Shown here piece by piece: positions 8,240-16,165 of a stretch of 64,000 nucleotides of DNA. A program made the position numbers and the translations under genes. This stretch comes from VYFG01 sp965248685 (GTDB lineage: Bacteria; Pseudomonadota; Gammaproteobacteria; Arenicellales; Poriferihabitantaceae): positions 558,001-622,000 of the forward strand of contig CBDFKC010000002.1 of the NCBI GenBank assembly GCA_965248685.1. Direction: 5' to 3'. Position 1 is the first letter of the stretch, and the number at the start of each line of letters is the position of its first letter. The notes under the pieces were generated by a model, which did not search any database, was not told where the DNA came from, and was given only the letters and a program-made list of their open reading frames with translations.

Positions 8240-8695
8240 ATGAATACTCTAAAACTGCATTCTGAACAATTACAAAAGGAATGGCTGGATGGTTATGGCC
8301 ATCTAAACGAAGCCTACTACTTGGTTCCATTTAGTCAGGCAACCTGGAAATTGCAGGATCACTTTGACATAGGATTAAAATATTTTGAAGAAACTCAAGT
8401 TGCGATATACACCGTGGAGACCCATCTGCGGTATCTGGACGAGGTTCGCTATCCGGCAACTATGGAAATTGAAAGTATCATATTGGGATCTGATCCAAAA
8501 AAAATCTGGTTTGCTCATCTAATGATAGTGGAGGGAAAATTATGCGCCACAGCGGAGTTTCTGGTTCTGCACTACGATACCGGACAGAATCGAACTACTC
8601 CTATGCCGGATAATATTTTTCGAGACCTACAGCAGGCTGAAATTCCTGATAAGCCTGATTGGGCCGGGCGTCAGATCAGTTTGGTGAAACGCTAA
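8240..8695 (+). CDS. Hotdog-fold acyl-CoA thioesterase (4HBT type)
   Basis: This is a 151-residue protein starting at ATG 8240; upstream in-frame codons overlap the GNAT gene. LQKEWLDGYGHLNEAYYLVPFSQATW carries the D(x)xGHLN-type active-site segment of 4-hydroxybenzoyl-CoA thioesterase relatives, followed by THLRYLDEVRYPATMEIES and CATAEFLVLHYD strands of the hotdog fold. It closely resembles the thioesterases associated with carnitine and betainyl-CoA catabolism, but no carnitine dehydrogenase or beta-keto acid cleavage enzyme is present, so the substrate is left open. It converges with the ProC-like gene, leaving 31 bp between their ends. Confidence 0.8.
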   Translation: MNTLKLHSEQLQKEWLDGYGHLNEAYYLVPFSQATWKLQDHFDIGLKYFEETQVAIYTVETHLRYLDEVRYPATMEIESIILGSDPKKIWFAHLMIVEGKLCATAEFLVLHYDTGQNRTTPMPDNIFRDLQQAEIPDKPDWAGRQISLVKR

Positions 8696-8726
8696 AATAC
8701 AAGGTGGATTAAACCACGGTTACCGC

Positions 8727-9503
8727 TTAACCAGATTGATTTCCCTGTAATCGCAGGTTTAATGCATTGAGTCCCTGCTCCAGGGTTTCGAAGTGGCCCG
8801 ATTTGGTGACTTCCTTGCGCAATTGGTTGTTCAGTCCTCCTTCGGTAGAGAGATCCTGCATGGCCTCAGTAAATCGGTCCGCTCCGTCTTTAGGCAGGGC
8901 CCCTAAATAACCAGAAACCAGGCTGATAACGTAGCGCTCAGCATTGGTTTGATCCCCGCTATGAGTCGCCAGCCAGCGGGAAACAGTATCTAGCTGTTTC
9001 ATCGTAGTTGACAGGATTGCAGTGGCTGCGAAATGGGGCGAAATGGATTCTTCGTTAGGGGCAACGATAATCTGGTTTTCGTCACCAAATAACTGATCCA
9101 GCACCTCGCTCGCTGGAAACACCGGCAGGGGACATCCCCCTTGCTCGATAAAAGGTAGTGGAATGGTGACACAGGGGGAATTTGCCGGAGCGGTCAGGGC
9201 CGCAACCTGAGCCAGGTTAATATCGGCCATCACTGAAATTATGTTTTGTCCTGGTTTGAATACGAGAGTCGGTAGTATTTCCCGGGCAACGCTTGCCAAT
9301 ACGGAAAGAACAACGGTATCGCTTCCGCTAATGACTTCCTGGTTGTTGAGAATGTCGACATTTTGCAGCGAATCAAATTTGCTTGATACCGATTCGCTGC
9401 GGTGGGACAGCAAAAGCTTACAGTTCGGAAAACGTCGTAACAGTGAACGTATCATCGGTTCAGCGATTTTACCGGTTCCCAAAAACCCAATTGTATTAGT
9501 CAT
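8727..9503 (-). CDS. ProC-like NAD(P)-dependent reductase (pyrroline-5-carboxylate reductase family)
   Basis: The 258-residue protein has an N-terminal Rossmann motif (GFLGTGKIAEPMIRSLL, residues 6-22) and a C-terminal helical half resembling the P5C reductase dimerisation domain (GGLNNQLRKEVTKSGHFETLEQGLNAL). The family's MPNTP-type segment is replaced by TIPLPFIEQGGCPLPVF, so it is unlikely to be the housekeeping ProC. A cyclic imine such as pyrroline or a pyrroline carboxylate is a reasonable guess for the substrate. It is the last gene of the leftward PRT, M20, B12-protein operon, 23 bp after the B12 gene. The family call is good; the reaction is inferred. Confidence 0.78.
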   Translation of the reverse strand: MTNTIGFLGTGKIAEPMIRSLLRRFPNCKLLLSHRSESVSSKFDSLQNVDILNNQEVISGSDTVVLSVLASVAREILPTLVFKPGQNIISVMADINLAQVAALTAPANSPCVTIPLPFIEQGGCPLPVFPASEVLDQLFGDENQIIVAPNEESISPHFAATAILSTTMKQLDTVSRWLATHSGDQTNAERYVISLVSGYLGALPKDGADRFTEAMQDLSTEGGLNNQLRKEVTKSGHFETLEQGLNALNLRLQGNQSG

Positions 9504-9526
9504 CTAAAATTATTATTGAAACGACA

Positions 9527-11320
9527 TTAGTGAATGACTCCAGCACGAATTGGGACCCCGCTTGGTTTTTCCCGGGCGATAGCAAGCAGAACGAGTATTG
9601 CATCCAATACCCCGAGACAGACCTGGGCACCTTCCTCGGACAATCGAGATTCGACGTTTACCGGTAATGAGGTTTCTGAATCATCTGGAATTTCGTTGAG
9701 CTGCCCACCAATCATGACCGGTATGTCCATCCCGGCCTCCTTCAACTCATCGCGCAGTTGACAATAGTAAGTAAGCGCCACCCCGTTATAGGTACTTAGG
9801 GCAATCGCGTCTACCTCCTGCTGTTCGGCGAGACGAACCAGATCGGCGGAATCTGCTGACACACCACCGTCAACAGCCTCGATATCAATCTCGCGAAACA
9901 CACTTTCTAGCAGCATTTTGCTGTGTTCGTGGACATCGGTGGATGCCATCAACACTTTAACTCGGTTGGGCCCAAGGATTTCCCGATCTTCCCTGGATAC
10001 ACTTTCCAGGTGGAACCCGACCTGGTGATTGATTTCTCTTATGGTGTCGGACATTACGATGGGGCTGCGCCGCTCGGACTGGCTATTCCAGGAGCCTGGT
10101 CCAAACAGTTTCTCCAGGGTTTTACCACCAATTCGCCGGATCGACAGCAACATTTGAAAGGGATCGTTGACATCTATACCGCTTTGAGTCAGGCCCTTTA
10201 TTACTGAGTCGTAAAACTGTTCTCCCTGTCTTACCAGATTGTCAGATAATTGCGCAACCTGATCCTGATCATAAACCTGCTGGTAGCCGGCACTCGCCTC
10301 CACCATTTTCCCGGCAAACACCTGGGCGTTAATAATTTCTTCAATTTCGGGGATGCGGCGGTTTTCGGTTACTGGAACCGGATTGATTGCATGCCCGCTG
10401 GCGCAGGTTTGCTGGCCCAGTATGTCGAGCATCAGGTATCCACCCAGGCTGGCATAATTCTGGGCATCATTTCCGCGATAGCTGACCGTATTGCCAAAAA
10501 TCATACTCCCGGGATTCGGGCTGACCTTGGCCAATGCTTTCTGAAAACCAAGACGTAATAAAGGCGTTGAATAGTGGTGACCAAAGCAATGGGTGATCTT
10601 GGCGCCGACCAAGTCCTCGACTATCCGGCGTTCGATCATGGCCGCTCCGAGGGCGCAGCTCAGATCTTCAAATACCGCGGCAAAGCCATCGTCCAAATTC
10701 GAGTGCACCATAACCGGCGCATCCTGGGCCGACATCAGTCCGATTGCCTTCAAGGTAGATCTGGTAGTTGCAATATCGTCAATCCAGTTGGGTAGACGAA
10801 AGGTAAAGTATTGCCCGAGATTGCCAATGACGGTTGCACCAGCGGCGAGAGCGGCCTGGGTATTTTCTAATGCGGCGGGAAAGCCCAGAACAAAATCTCC
10901 AAAATGAGGCGCGATTGGCGCAGCGTTGGCAATTTCGACGAATTCCTCCGGACCATTCAGAATTATTCCTGTCCCCTGCATCTGCTGTCCACGCACTGAG
11001 CGCGGGAATCCCATTGACCAATCCAGGCACAAACCGAATCGGTCGACTCGGGTTCCCATTTTCTCCGCGGATTCAAATATTTGCGTGCAGGCTCGCAAGC
11101 TTTTGCGGCGATCGCGAAACCCCATATGGGCGTGTTGCATGATCCGACCTGATGCCATGCATTGCGACTTGTACTCGATCTCGGAATTAACACCGTAGTA
11201 GTCAAGAAACGTGGATTTTCCAAGTCTCCAATCCCGGGCCAATGCCCTGCCCTCGTCAACAAATTGCTGGCCTGATGGCAGTTCTGGTTCTGGAAAAATC
11301 TGGTCGCGGATCAACTCCAT
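9527..11320 (-). CDS. TIM-barrel protein with C-terminal cobalamin-binding domain (putative B12-dependent mutase-like enzyme)
   Basis: The start is ATG 11320, two bases after the M20 stop (TGA-CT-ATG), giving 597 residues. Residues 455-585 form a Rossmann-type B12 domain: D462-x-H464-x2-S467 in STDVHEHSKML (DxHxxG with Ser for Gly), S509 in ALSTYNG, and G538-G539 in VMIGGQLNE. Residues 60-405 look like an alpha/beta barrel, with ALAAGATVIGNLGQYFTFRL, CALGAAMIERRIVEDLVGA, CFGHHYS, ASLGGYLMLDILG and GHAINPVPVTENRRIPEIEEI. The order barrel-then-B12 and some barrel features recall the two parts of glutamate mutase (GlmE and GlmS) on one chain, but I cannot assign a known mutase. There is no activating ATPase, reactivase or MeaB-like gene in the window. 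The reaction is unknown; the B12 call is firm. Confidence 0.75.
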   Translation of the reverse strand: MELIRDQIFPEPELPSGQQFVDEGRALARDWRLGKSTFLDYYGVNSEIEYKSQCMASGRIMQHAHMGFRDRRKSLRACTQIFESAEKMGTRVDRFGLCLDWSMGFPRSVRGQQMQGTGIILNGPEEFVEIANAAPIAPHFGDFVLGFPAALENTQAALAAGATVIGNLGQYFTFRLPNWIDDIATTRSTLKAIGLMSAQDAPVMVHSNLDDGFAAVFEDLSCALGAAMIERRIVEDLVGAKITHCFGHHYSTPLLRLGFQKALAKVSPNPGSMIFGNTVSYRGNDAQNYASLGGYLMLDILGQQTCASGHAINPVPVTENRRIPEIEEIINAQVFAGKMVEASAGYQQVYDQDQVAQLSDNLVRQGEQFYDSVIKGLTQSGIDVNDPFQMLLSIRRIGGKTLEKLFGPGSWNSQSERRSPIVMSDTIREINHQVGFHLESVSREDREILGPNRVKVLMASTDVHEHSKMLLESVFREIDIEAVDGGVSADSADLVRLAEQQEVDAIALSTYNGVALTYYCQLRDELKEAGMDIPVMIGGQLNEIPDDSETSLPVNVESRLSEEGAQVCLGVLDAILVLLAIAREKPSGVPIRAGVIH

Positions 11321-11322
11321 AG

Positions 11323-12477
11323 TCAGGATATATGGTGCAGGAGTCGGTCGAGAAACTGGTCGCACCTGGCTAATTCTGAGCGTGCAACAAATTCATCTGG
11401 TTTGTGTCCCTGTTCCATCGAACCTGGACCACAGACAACCGTAGGAATACCGAGTCGATCCTGAAACAGCCCTCCTTCGGTACCAAAAGCAAGTTTGATA
11501 AATTCTTCGGTGTCCATCAATTGCTGGGTCAGCTTGACAACTTTCTCCTCGGCTGATGTGTTTAGTCCTGGATAGGCATTAAATATTTCGATATCTATGC
11601 TGATAGTGGGAAAATCATCTTGATACTGTTCGACAATATCCTGTGCGCTGGCCCGAATCCGCTGGATGATTTCGTTGGGATCGTCTGATCTGGTATGGCG
11701 TACTTCAAACATGAACTGACATTCCCGTGGAATAATATTCAGCGCAGTACCCCCTTCGATAGTGCCAACGTGCAGGGTTGTATAAGGCACGCTGTAGTGG
11801 TGATCGTGATCGCTGTTAAGTTTGATGGTTTCCTGAATGCCTCGAATGGACTGAATCAATTCAGTCGCAAGATAGATTGCGTTTAACCCATTAGTGGCAA
11901 GTGCTGAATGTGCTTCCACTCCATGACAGGTGCAGAGTGCCCCGGTTTTCCCTTTATGCGCAATCGCAACCTGCATTTCTGTGGGCTCGCCGATGATACA
12001 GAATTCGGGTTGTAGTGGCGCGGATTCGAAAATATCAATCATGCGTTTAACACCCACACATCCGATTTCTTCGTCATAGGAGAATGCAAGGTGTATTGGC
12101 CGATTCAGGTTACGCTTTACCGCTTTGGGCAGCATGGCCAAAACGCTCGCGATAAACCCCTTCATGTCGGTAGTGCCGCGTCCGTACAGCTTTTGGTTGG
12201 CGCACTCCATTGAGAATGGATTTTTAGTCCAGTCTTGGCCGTCGATCGGTACAACGTCGGTATGCCCGGACAGCATGATTCCAGGAAGCTCCTGTGGACC
12301 AATTTTTGCATGTAAATTGGCTTTGGTCTTCTCCTGGTTAAAGATCAGTTCAGAAGAAATACCCAGATCAGTTAGATAAGATTCGATAAAGTAAATCAGA
12401 TCCAAATTGCTATCCCTGCTAACCGTTGGGTACCCGATTAATTTTTCGAGAATTTTCTCGGTTTCGGAATAGTTCAT
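11323..12477 (-). CDS. M20 metallopeptidase, ArgE-like N-acyl amino acid deacetylase
   Basis: The ATG at 12477 overlaps the stop of the upstream PRT gene (ATGA), which fixes the start and suggests translational coupling. The 384-residue protein shows the M20 di-zinc set: H72-x-D74 (SGHTDVVP), bridging D104 (YGRGTTDMKG), general base E136 and ligand E137 (SYDEEIGCVG), then IGEPTEMQVAIAHKGK, and a late His in GHKPDEF. This pattern matches acetylornithine deacetylase (ArgE). In this context (PRT, B12 protein, ProC-like reductase, acetylpolyamine amidohydrolase across the divide) it may instead deacylate a pathway intermediate rather than serve arginine synthesis. No other arg genes are nearby. 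Confidence 0.85.
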   Translation of the reverse strand: MNYSETEKILEKLIGYPTVSRDSNLDLIYFIESYLTDLGISSELIFNQEKTKANLHAKIGPQELPGIMLSGHTDVVPIDGQDWTKNPFSMECANQKLYGRGTTDMKGFIASVLAMLPKAVKRNLNRPIHLAFSYDEEIGCVGVKRMIDIFESAPLQPEFCIIGEPTEMQVAIAHKGKTGALCTCHGVEAHSALATNGLNAIYLATELIQSIRGIQETIKLNSDHDHHYSVPYTTLHVGTIEGGTALNIIPRECQFMFEVRHTRSDDPNEIIQRIRASAQDIVEQYQDDFPTISIDIEIFNAYPGLNTSAEEKVVKLTQQLMDTEEFIKLAFGTEGGLFQDRLGIPTVVCGPGSMEQGHKPDEFVARSELARCDQFLDRLLHHIS

Positions 12478-13067
12478 TGTTTCGCAGAAATGCTTTTTAT
12501 CATGGGGGTAACCCAAGCCTTGTTTTGTTGAATTTCATCCAGACTCAGACCAGATAGCTCATAAGGTAACACCAACCAATTGTCGGTCTTGTTTATATAG
12601 TAATCAGGGCCATCTCGCCCGGTAACCGGTCGGTACCAGGCGGCCGCAGCCCGAATTGACTCTGGCATATTCTGACGCAGCTTGCTGTGCAGTTTCTGGA
12701 TTACAGCCTGGATACTGAGCCCGCTGCTAAAAACATCGTCTACCAGCAGTAACCGATGATCAGCATTTAGATTGTCCAGTAAGTATTCAATGCCGTGAAC
12801 CCGTATTCGATTGAAATCCATAATCATTGAAGGGTAATTCTGCATCCCCTGATAGGAGGTTCGAATAGAGATATGATCGGTATCCACCCCAAGATATTGC
12901 AGGCATTCCTGAACCACGATGCCAACAGCGCTGCCTCCGCGCCAAATTCCCACAATAAAGTCCGGACGAAATCCACTGTCAAATATTTGCTTGCCAAGGC
13001 GAAAGCCATCGAGCATAAGATCCTGCTCTTCGACAAAGATTTTTTGTTGGGACTGTGGCGATTTCAT
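12474..13067 (-). CDS. Phosphoribosyltransferase-like protein 1 (leftward operon)
   Basis: The 197-residue type I PRTase has the PRPP-binding loop LLVDDVFSSGLSIQ at residues 107-120, with the paired acidic residues D110-D111, and the early loop IWRGGSAVGI at 41-50. It looks like the hypoxanthine/xanthine PRT branch (SIRTSYQG, RVHGIEYLL). It heads the leftward operon and overlaps the M20 gene by 4 bp. It is about 35-40% similar by eye to the divergently transcribed PRT at 13106, so the two are paralogues. Whether it is an enzyme or a PRPP- or nucleotide-sensing regulator (as with PurR and PyrR) cannot be decided from sequence. Confidence 0.85.
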   Translation of the reverse strand: MKSPQSQQKIFVEEQDLMLDGFRLGKQIFDSGFRPDFIVGIWRGGSAVGIVVQECLQYLGVDTDHISIRTSYQGMQNYPSMIMDFNRIRVHGIEYLLDNLNADHRLLLVDDVFSSGLSIQAVIQKLHSKLRQNMPESIRAAAAWYRPVTGRDGPDYYINKTDNWLVLPYELSGLSLDEIQQNKAWVTPMIKSISAKQ

Positions 13068-13105
13068 GGGCTAAAATTGTAGCATGTGAAATCCCGTGAC
13101 TTACC
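13068..13105. promoter_or_regulatory. 38-bp divergent intergenic region between paired PRT genes
   Basis: The start codons of the two PRT genes are only 38 bp apart, so their promoters must overlap each other or lie inside the opposite gene. No canonical -35/-10 pair and no strong Shine-Dalgarno sequence is visible on either side. The arrangement itself is the evidence for shared control of the two operons. Confidence 0.55.
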
Positions 13106-13666
13106 ATGACTGACAAGCTTTACCTGGACGCACCAGATCTTCTTGCAGATGCATTCCGTCTTGGTGCTCTGGTAGCGAGGAGTGGTTTTAAGCCGGACTA
13201 TATAGTAGCGATCTGGCGCGGCGGCGCGCCCATTGGCATTGCGGTACAGGAGATACTTGCGTGGTCCGGTATTGAGACTGACCATATTTCTATCAGGACT
13301 TCTTCTTATTCCAATAGTATTGACCAGCGTGAACACAAAGTTCGAATTCATGGACTGCAATATCTGGTCAATCGGGTTAATGCCACGGACAAAATTTTAT
13401 TGGTCGATGACGTATACGATACCGGATATACCATCCAGGCAATCATAAACAAATTACACCGCAAGGCCAGACTCAATACCCCTGAAGATATTCGGATCGC
13501 GGTTCCCTGGTGTAAACCCGAGAGAATTGAAACCGGCAGAATACCGGATTTCTGTCTACATCAGACCGATCGGTGGATAAAATTTCCGCATTCTCTGGAA
13601 GGTTTGAGTGAGCAGGAAATACGCCAGAACAGGCCGGAGATATGGGCGATCTTGCATCCGGATTAG
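13106..13666 (+). CDS. Phosphoribosyltransferase-like protein 2 (rightward operon)
   Basis: The 186-residue type I PRTase is paralogous to the divergent 12474-13067 gene: IWRGGAPIGIAVQE at residues 37-50 and the PRPP loop ILLVDDVYDTGYTIQ at 97-111, with D101-D102. Shared features outside the loop (GLxTDHISIRTS, RIHGLQYLV, LxGLSxxEIxQN near the end) show that the two proteins come from one duplication and have kept similar lengths. It is followed after 70 bp by the acetylpolyamine amidohydrolase gene and probably leads that operon. The substrate base is not known. Confidence 0.85.
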   Translation: MTDKLYLDAPDLLADAFRLGALVARSGFKPDYIVAIWRGGAPIGIAVQEILAWSGIETDHISIRTSSYSNSIDQREHKVRIHGLQYLVNRVNATDKILLVDDVYDTGYTIQAIINKLHRKARLNTPEDIRIAVPWCKPERIETGRIPDFCLHQTDRWIKFPHSLEGLSEQEIRQNRPEIWAILHPD

Positions 13667-13736
13667 CCATCACCAGGGTTCAATATATTTCAATTTCAGT
13701 AAAGCAGTATAATTTGAATACACTGAAGGAAATTCA

Positions 13737-14765
13737 ATGCTTACAGTCTATAGTCCTGATCATGAATTGCGTAACGCCAAAACAGAGTTATTTGGCGGCG
13801 AATTGGTCACGCCATTCGAATGCCCGGAAAGGGTCCAATACGTTCTTGACCGAATTGAACAGGTTGGCCTGGGAGAGGTTATTGCACCGGATGACTTTAG
13901 TATCGAACCAATTTATCGAATTCATGATGCCGGTTTTATTGAGTTTCTACAGAATTGTTGGGCCGAATGGCAGTCAGAAGGGTTCAACGGGGAAGCAATA
14001 CCAACGGTTGTTCCGGTACGCGGAATGCAGCAACGGATTCCGGATCATATAGAAGGCCGACTTGGCTATTATGCTATGGCGATGGAGACTTCCATTAGTG
14101 AAGGAACCTGGCCCGCTGCCCGGGCCAGTGCCAATGTCGCCCTGACTGCCCAAACGGCGATTAACCAGGGTAAGGATTCGGCGTTCGCCCTGTGCCGACC
14201 ACCAGGCCACCACGCAGCCAGTGATCTGTTTGGCGGCTATTGCTTTATCAATAATGCGGCGGTTTGTGCCCAGGCATTCCTTGACCAGGGAGCAAAACGG
14301 GTTGCGATTCTAGATGTCGACTTTCATCATGGTAACGGGACCCAGTCTATATTTTATGACCGGTCCGACGTGCTGTATGTCTCATTGCATGGTGATCCTC
14401 GACAGGCGTTTCCTCATTTTCTGGGTTATTCTGATGAACTTGGAGAGGGAGCTGGAGCGGGCTTTAATCTCAATTTTCCCTTGGGGCCAAATTCGGGATA
14501 CGATATTTGGGGACAGGCGATGCAGAGTGCCTGCAATAAAATCAAAGTCTATGCGCCGGACGCCGTGGTGATCTCACTCGGTGTTGATACCTTTGAAGGC
14601 GATCCGATTTCTTTTTTCAAGCTCACCAGCGACGACTTCAAACGATATGGGAGTACCATTGCCAAACTTAATCTGCCGACTCTGTTTGTCATGGAAGGTG
14701 GATACGCGGTGGAAGAAATTGGAATCAATACGGTCAACGTATTGACTGGATTTGAAGGCAGATAG
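13737..14765 (+). CDS. Acetylpolyamine amidohydrolase (class II HDAC-like deacetylase)
   Basis: The 342-residue protein aligns without gaps, in residue numbering, to the key positions recalled for Mycoplana ramosa acetylpolyamine amidohydrolase: H158-H159 (RPPGHHA), zinc ligands D195, H197 (DVDFHHGNGT) and D284 (LGVDTFEGDP), transition-state Tyr Y323 (MEGGYAV), and the polyamine-selecting glutamates E17 and E106. That makes deacetylation of acetylputrescine, acetylcadaverine or acetylspermidine-type substrates the likely reaction, in the cytoplasm. The ribosome-binding site GAAGGAA lies about 6 bases before ATG 13737. It is flanked by a PRT and a class III aminotransferase on the same strand, which could act on the freed amine. 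Confidence 0.9.
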   Translation: MLTVYSPDHELRNAKTELFGGELVTPFECPERVQYVLDRIEQVGLGEVIAPDDFSIEPIYRIHDAGFIEFLQNCWAEWQSEGFNGEAIPTVVPVRGMQQRIPDHIEGRLGYYAMAMETSISEGTWPAARASANVALTAQTAINQGKDSAFALCRPPGHHAASDLFGGYCFINNAAVCAQAFLDQGAKRVAILDVDFHHGNGTQSIFYDRSDVLYVSLHGDPRQAFPHFLGYSDELGEGAGAGFNLNFPLGPNSGYDIWGQAMQSACNKIKVYAPDAVVISLGVDTFEGDPISFFKLTSDDFKRYGSTIAKLNLPTLFVMEGGYAVEEIGINTVNVLTGFEGR

Positions 14766-14857
14766 TCTCCTCCGTATATAACCCGTTGCTGGCCACACCA
14801 ATTTGAATATGGATCAATAATTTCTAGTCCCGGTCAATTCCGGGTTGGTAAACCGAC

Positions 14858-16165
14858 ATGAATAAAGCTCTGGAAAATTCCAATCTCGATGTTGCGCTAA
14901 ACGATGCAAGGCAGCGATACGTCGATAACAATCCTGAATCCTCCCAGGCGCATCTCAGGGCCAAAGACTTTATGCCAGGAGGCAATACCCGAACGGTGTT
15001 ATTTAGCGATCCATTTCCTCTGCGGATGGTCAGTGGACGGGAAGCAACCGTAACCGATGTCGATGGCCATACCTATCTAAACCTGTTGGGAGAATACACC
15101 GCGGGATTATTTGGTCACTCCAATCAGAAAATTCGCGCGTCCATAGACCGCGCGTTAGATCAGGGTATCAATTTAAGCGCCCACAATAATCACGAGATTA
15201 AACTGGCCGAGTTGGTTACTCAGCGATTTCGTTCTATTGATAGGGTGCGATTTACCAATTCAGGTACCGAAGCCAATTTGATGGCTATTGCGACAGCGAG
15301 ATTCGTTACCGGGAAAAATAAGGTGATGGTTTTTTATGGTGGCTATCACGGGGGCTTACTGTATTTCGGAAACGGCGGTATCCCGATTAACGCTCCTTAT
15401 GAATTCATTGTTGCAGAATACAATAACAATGATGTTACGGCGGAATTGATTCGAGAGAATCAGGATGATCTCGCCTGCATACTGGTGGAACCTATGATGG
15501 GTTCGGCCGGCTGTATTCCGGGACGCCAGGAGTTTCTGACAATGCTTCGGGACGAATGTGACCGGTCCAATGCTACGCTTATATTCGATGAAGTCATGAC
15601 GTCGAGACTTTCCCCTGGCGGCGCCCAGCAGCTGTATCAAGTTACCCCCGACATGACGACTCTTGGTAAGTATATTGGCGGAGGAATGTCTTTTGGCGCC
15701 TTTGGTGGTCGTTCAGATATCATGGACATCTACAATCCCGAACTTAGGACTAGCTTGCCCCATGCAGGCACGTTTAATAATAATACGCTAACCATGGCGG
15801 CGGGCTGCACCGCCATGGGCGAGGTTTTCACTCCCGAAGTTTCGATTCAAATCAATCTCCAGGGAGAACTTCTAAGACAAAATCTTAATCAGATTTGCCA
15901 GGAGCTGTCTGCGCCGGTGCAATTTACCGGAACCGGCTCGTTGATGAATTTGCATGGAACCAGGGACGAAATTCTAGTCCCGGCAGATCTTGTAGGTTCG
16001 GATGACCGGATTAAAGAACTCATATATCTGGATCTTCTCGAGCGGGGTTATTATATTGCGCGCCGCGGATTCATTGCGTTAATGCTATCCGTAACCGATG
16101 ACGATCTTGCGGGCTTTAGTGCTGCCTTTAAAGATATATTGGAACAACGACAATCAGACTTTTAG
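14858..16165 (+). CDS. Class III PLP-dependent aminotransferase / aminomutase (HemL-like)
   Basis: The 435-residue protein follows the fold-type I class III pattern: FMPGGNTRTVLF near the start, TNSGTEANLMAIATAR for the cofactor phosphate, LIFDEVMTSR for the PLP-nitrogen Asp, and the Schiff-base lysine K271 in TTLGKYIGGG. The overall shape (GGNTR start, HAGTFNNNTLTMAAG) is that of the glutamate-1-semialdehyde aminomutase subgroup rather than of ornithine or GABA transaminases. It is unlikely to be HemL itself, which is usually better conserved and not placed with amine genes. As the last gene of the rightward operon it may transaminate or isomerise the deacetylated amine. Its stop overlaps the converging CoA-transferase gene by 4 bp. 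Confidence 0.85.
   Translation: MNKALENSNLDVALNDARQRYVDNNPESSQAHLRAKDFMPGGNTRTVLFSDPFPLRMVSGREATVTDVDGHTYLNLLGEYTAGLFGHSNQKIRASIDRALDQGINLSAHNNHEIKLAELVTQRFRSIDRVRFTNSGTEANLMAIATARFVTGKNKVMVFYGGYHGGLLYFGNGGIPINAPYEFIVAEYNNNDVTAELIRENQDDLACILVEPMMGSAGCIPGRQEFLTMLRDECDRSNATLIFDEVMTSRLSPGGAQQLYQVTPDMTTLGKYIGGGMSFGAFGGRSDIMDIYNPELRTSLPHAGTFNNNTLTMAAGCTAMGEVFTPEVSIQINLQGELLRQNLNQICQELSAPVQFTGTGSLMNLHGTRDEILVPADLVGSDDRIKELIYLDLLERGYYIARRGFIALMLSVTDDDLAGFSAAFKDILEQRQSDF

Noticed and set aside
8240..8695. Carnitine degradation cluster suggested by the thioesterase
   Set aside because: The partner genes (L-carnitine dehydrogenase, beta-keto acid cleavage enzyme) are absent; the nearby dehydrogenase is ProC-like instead.
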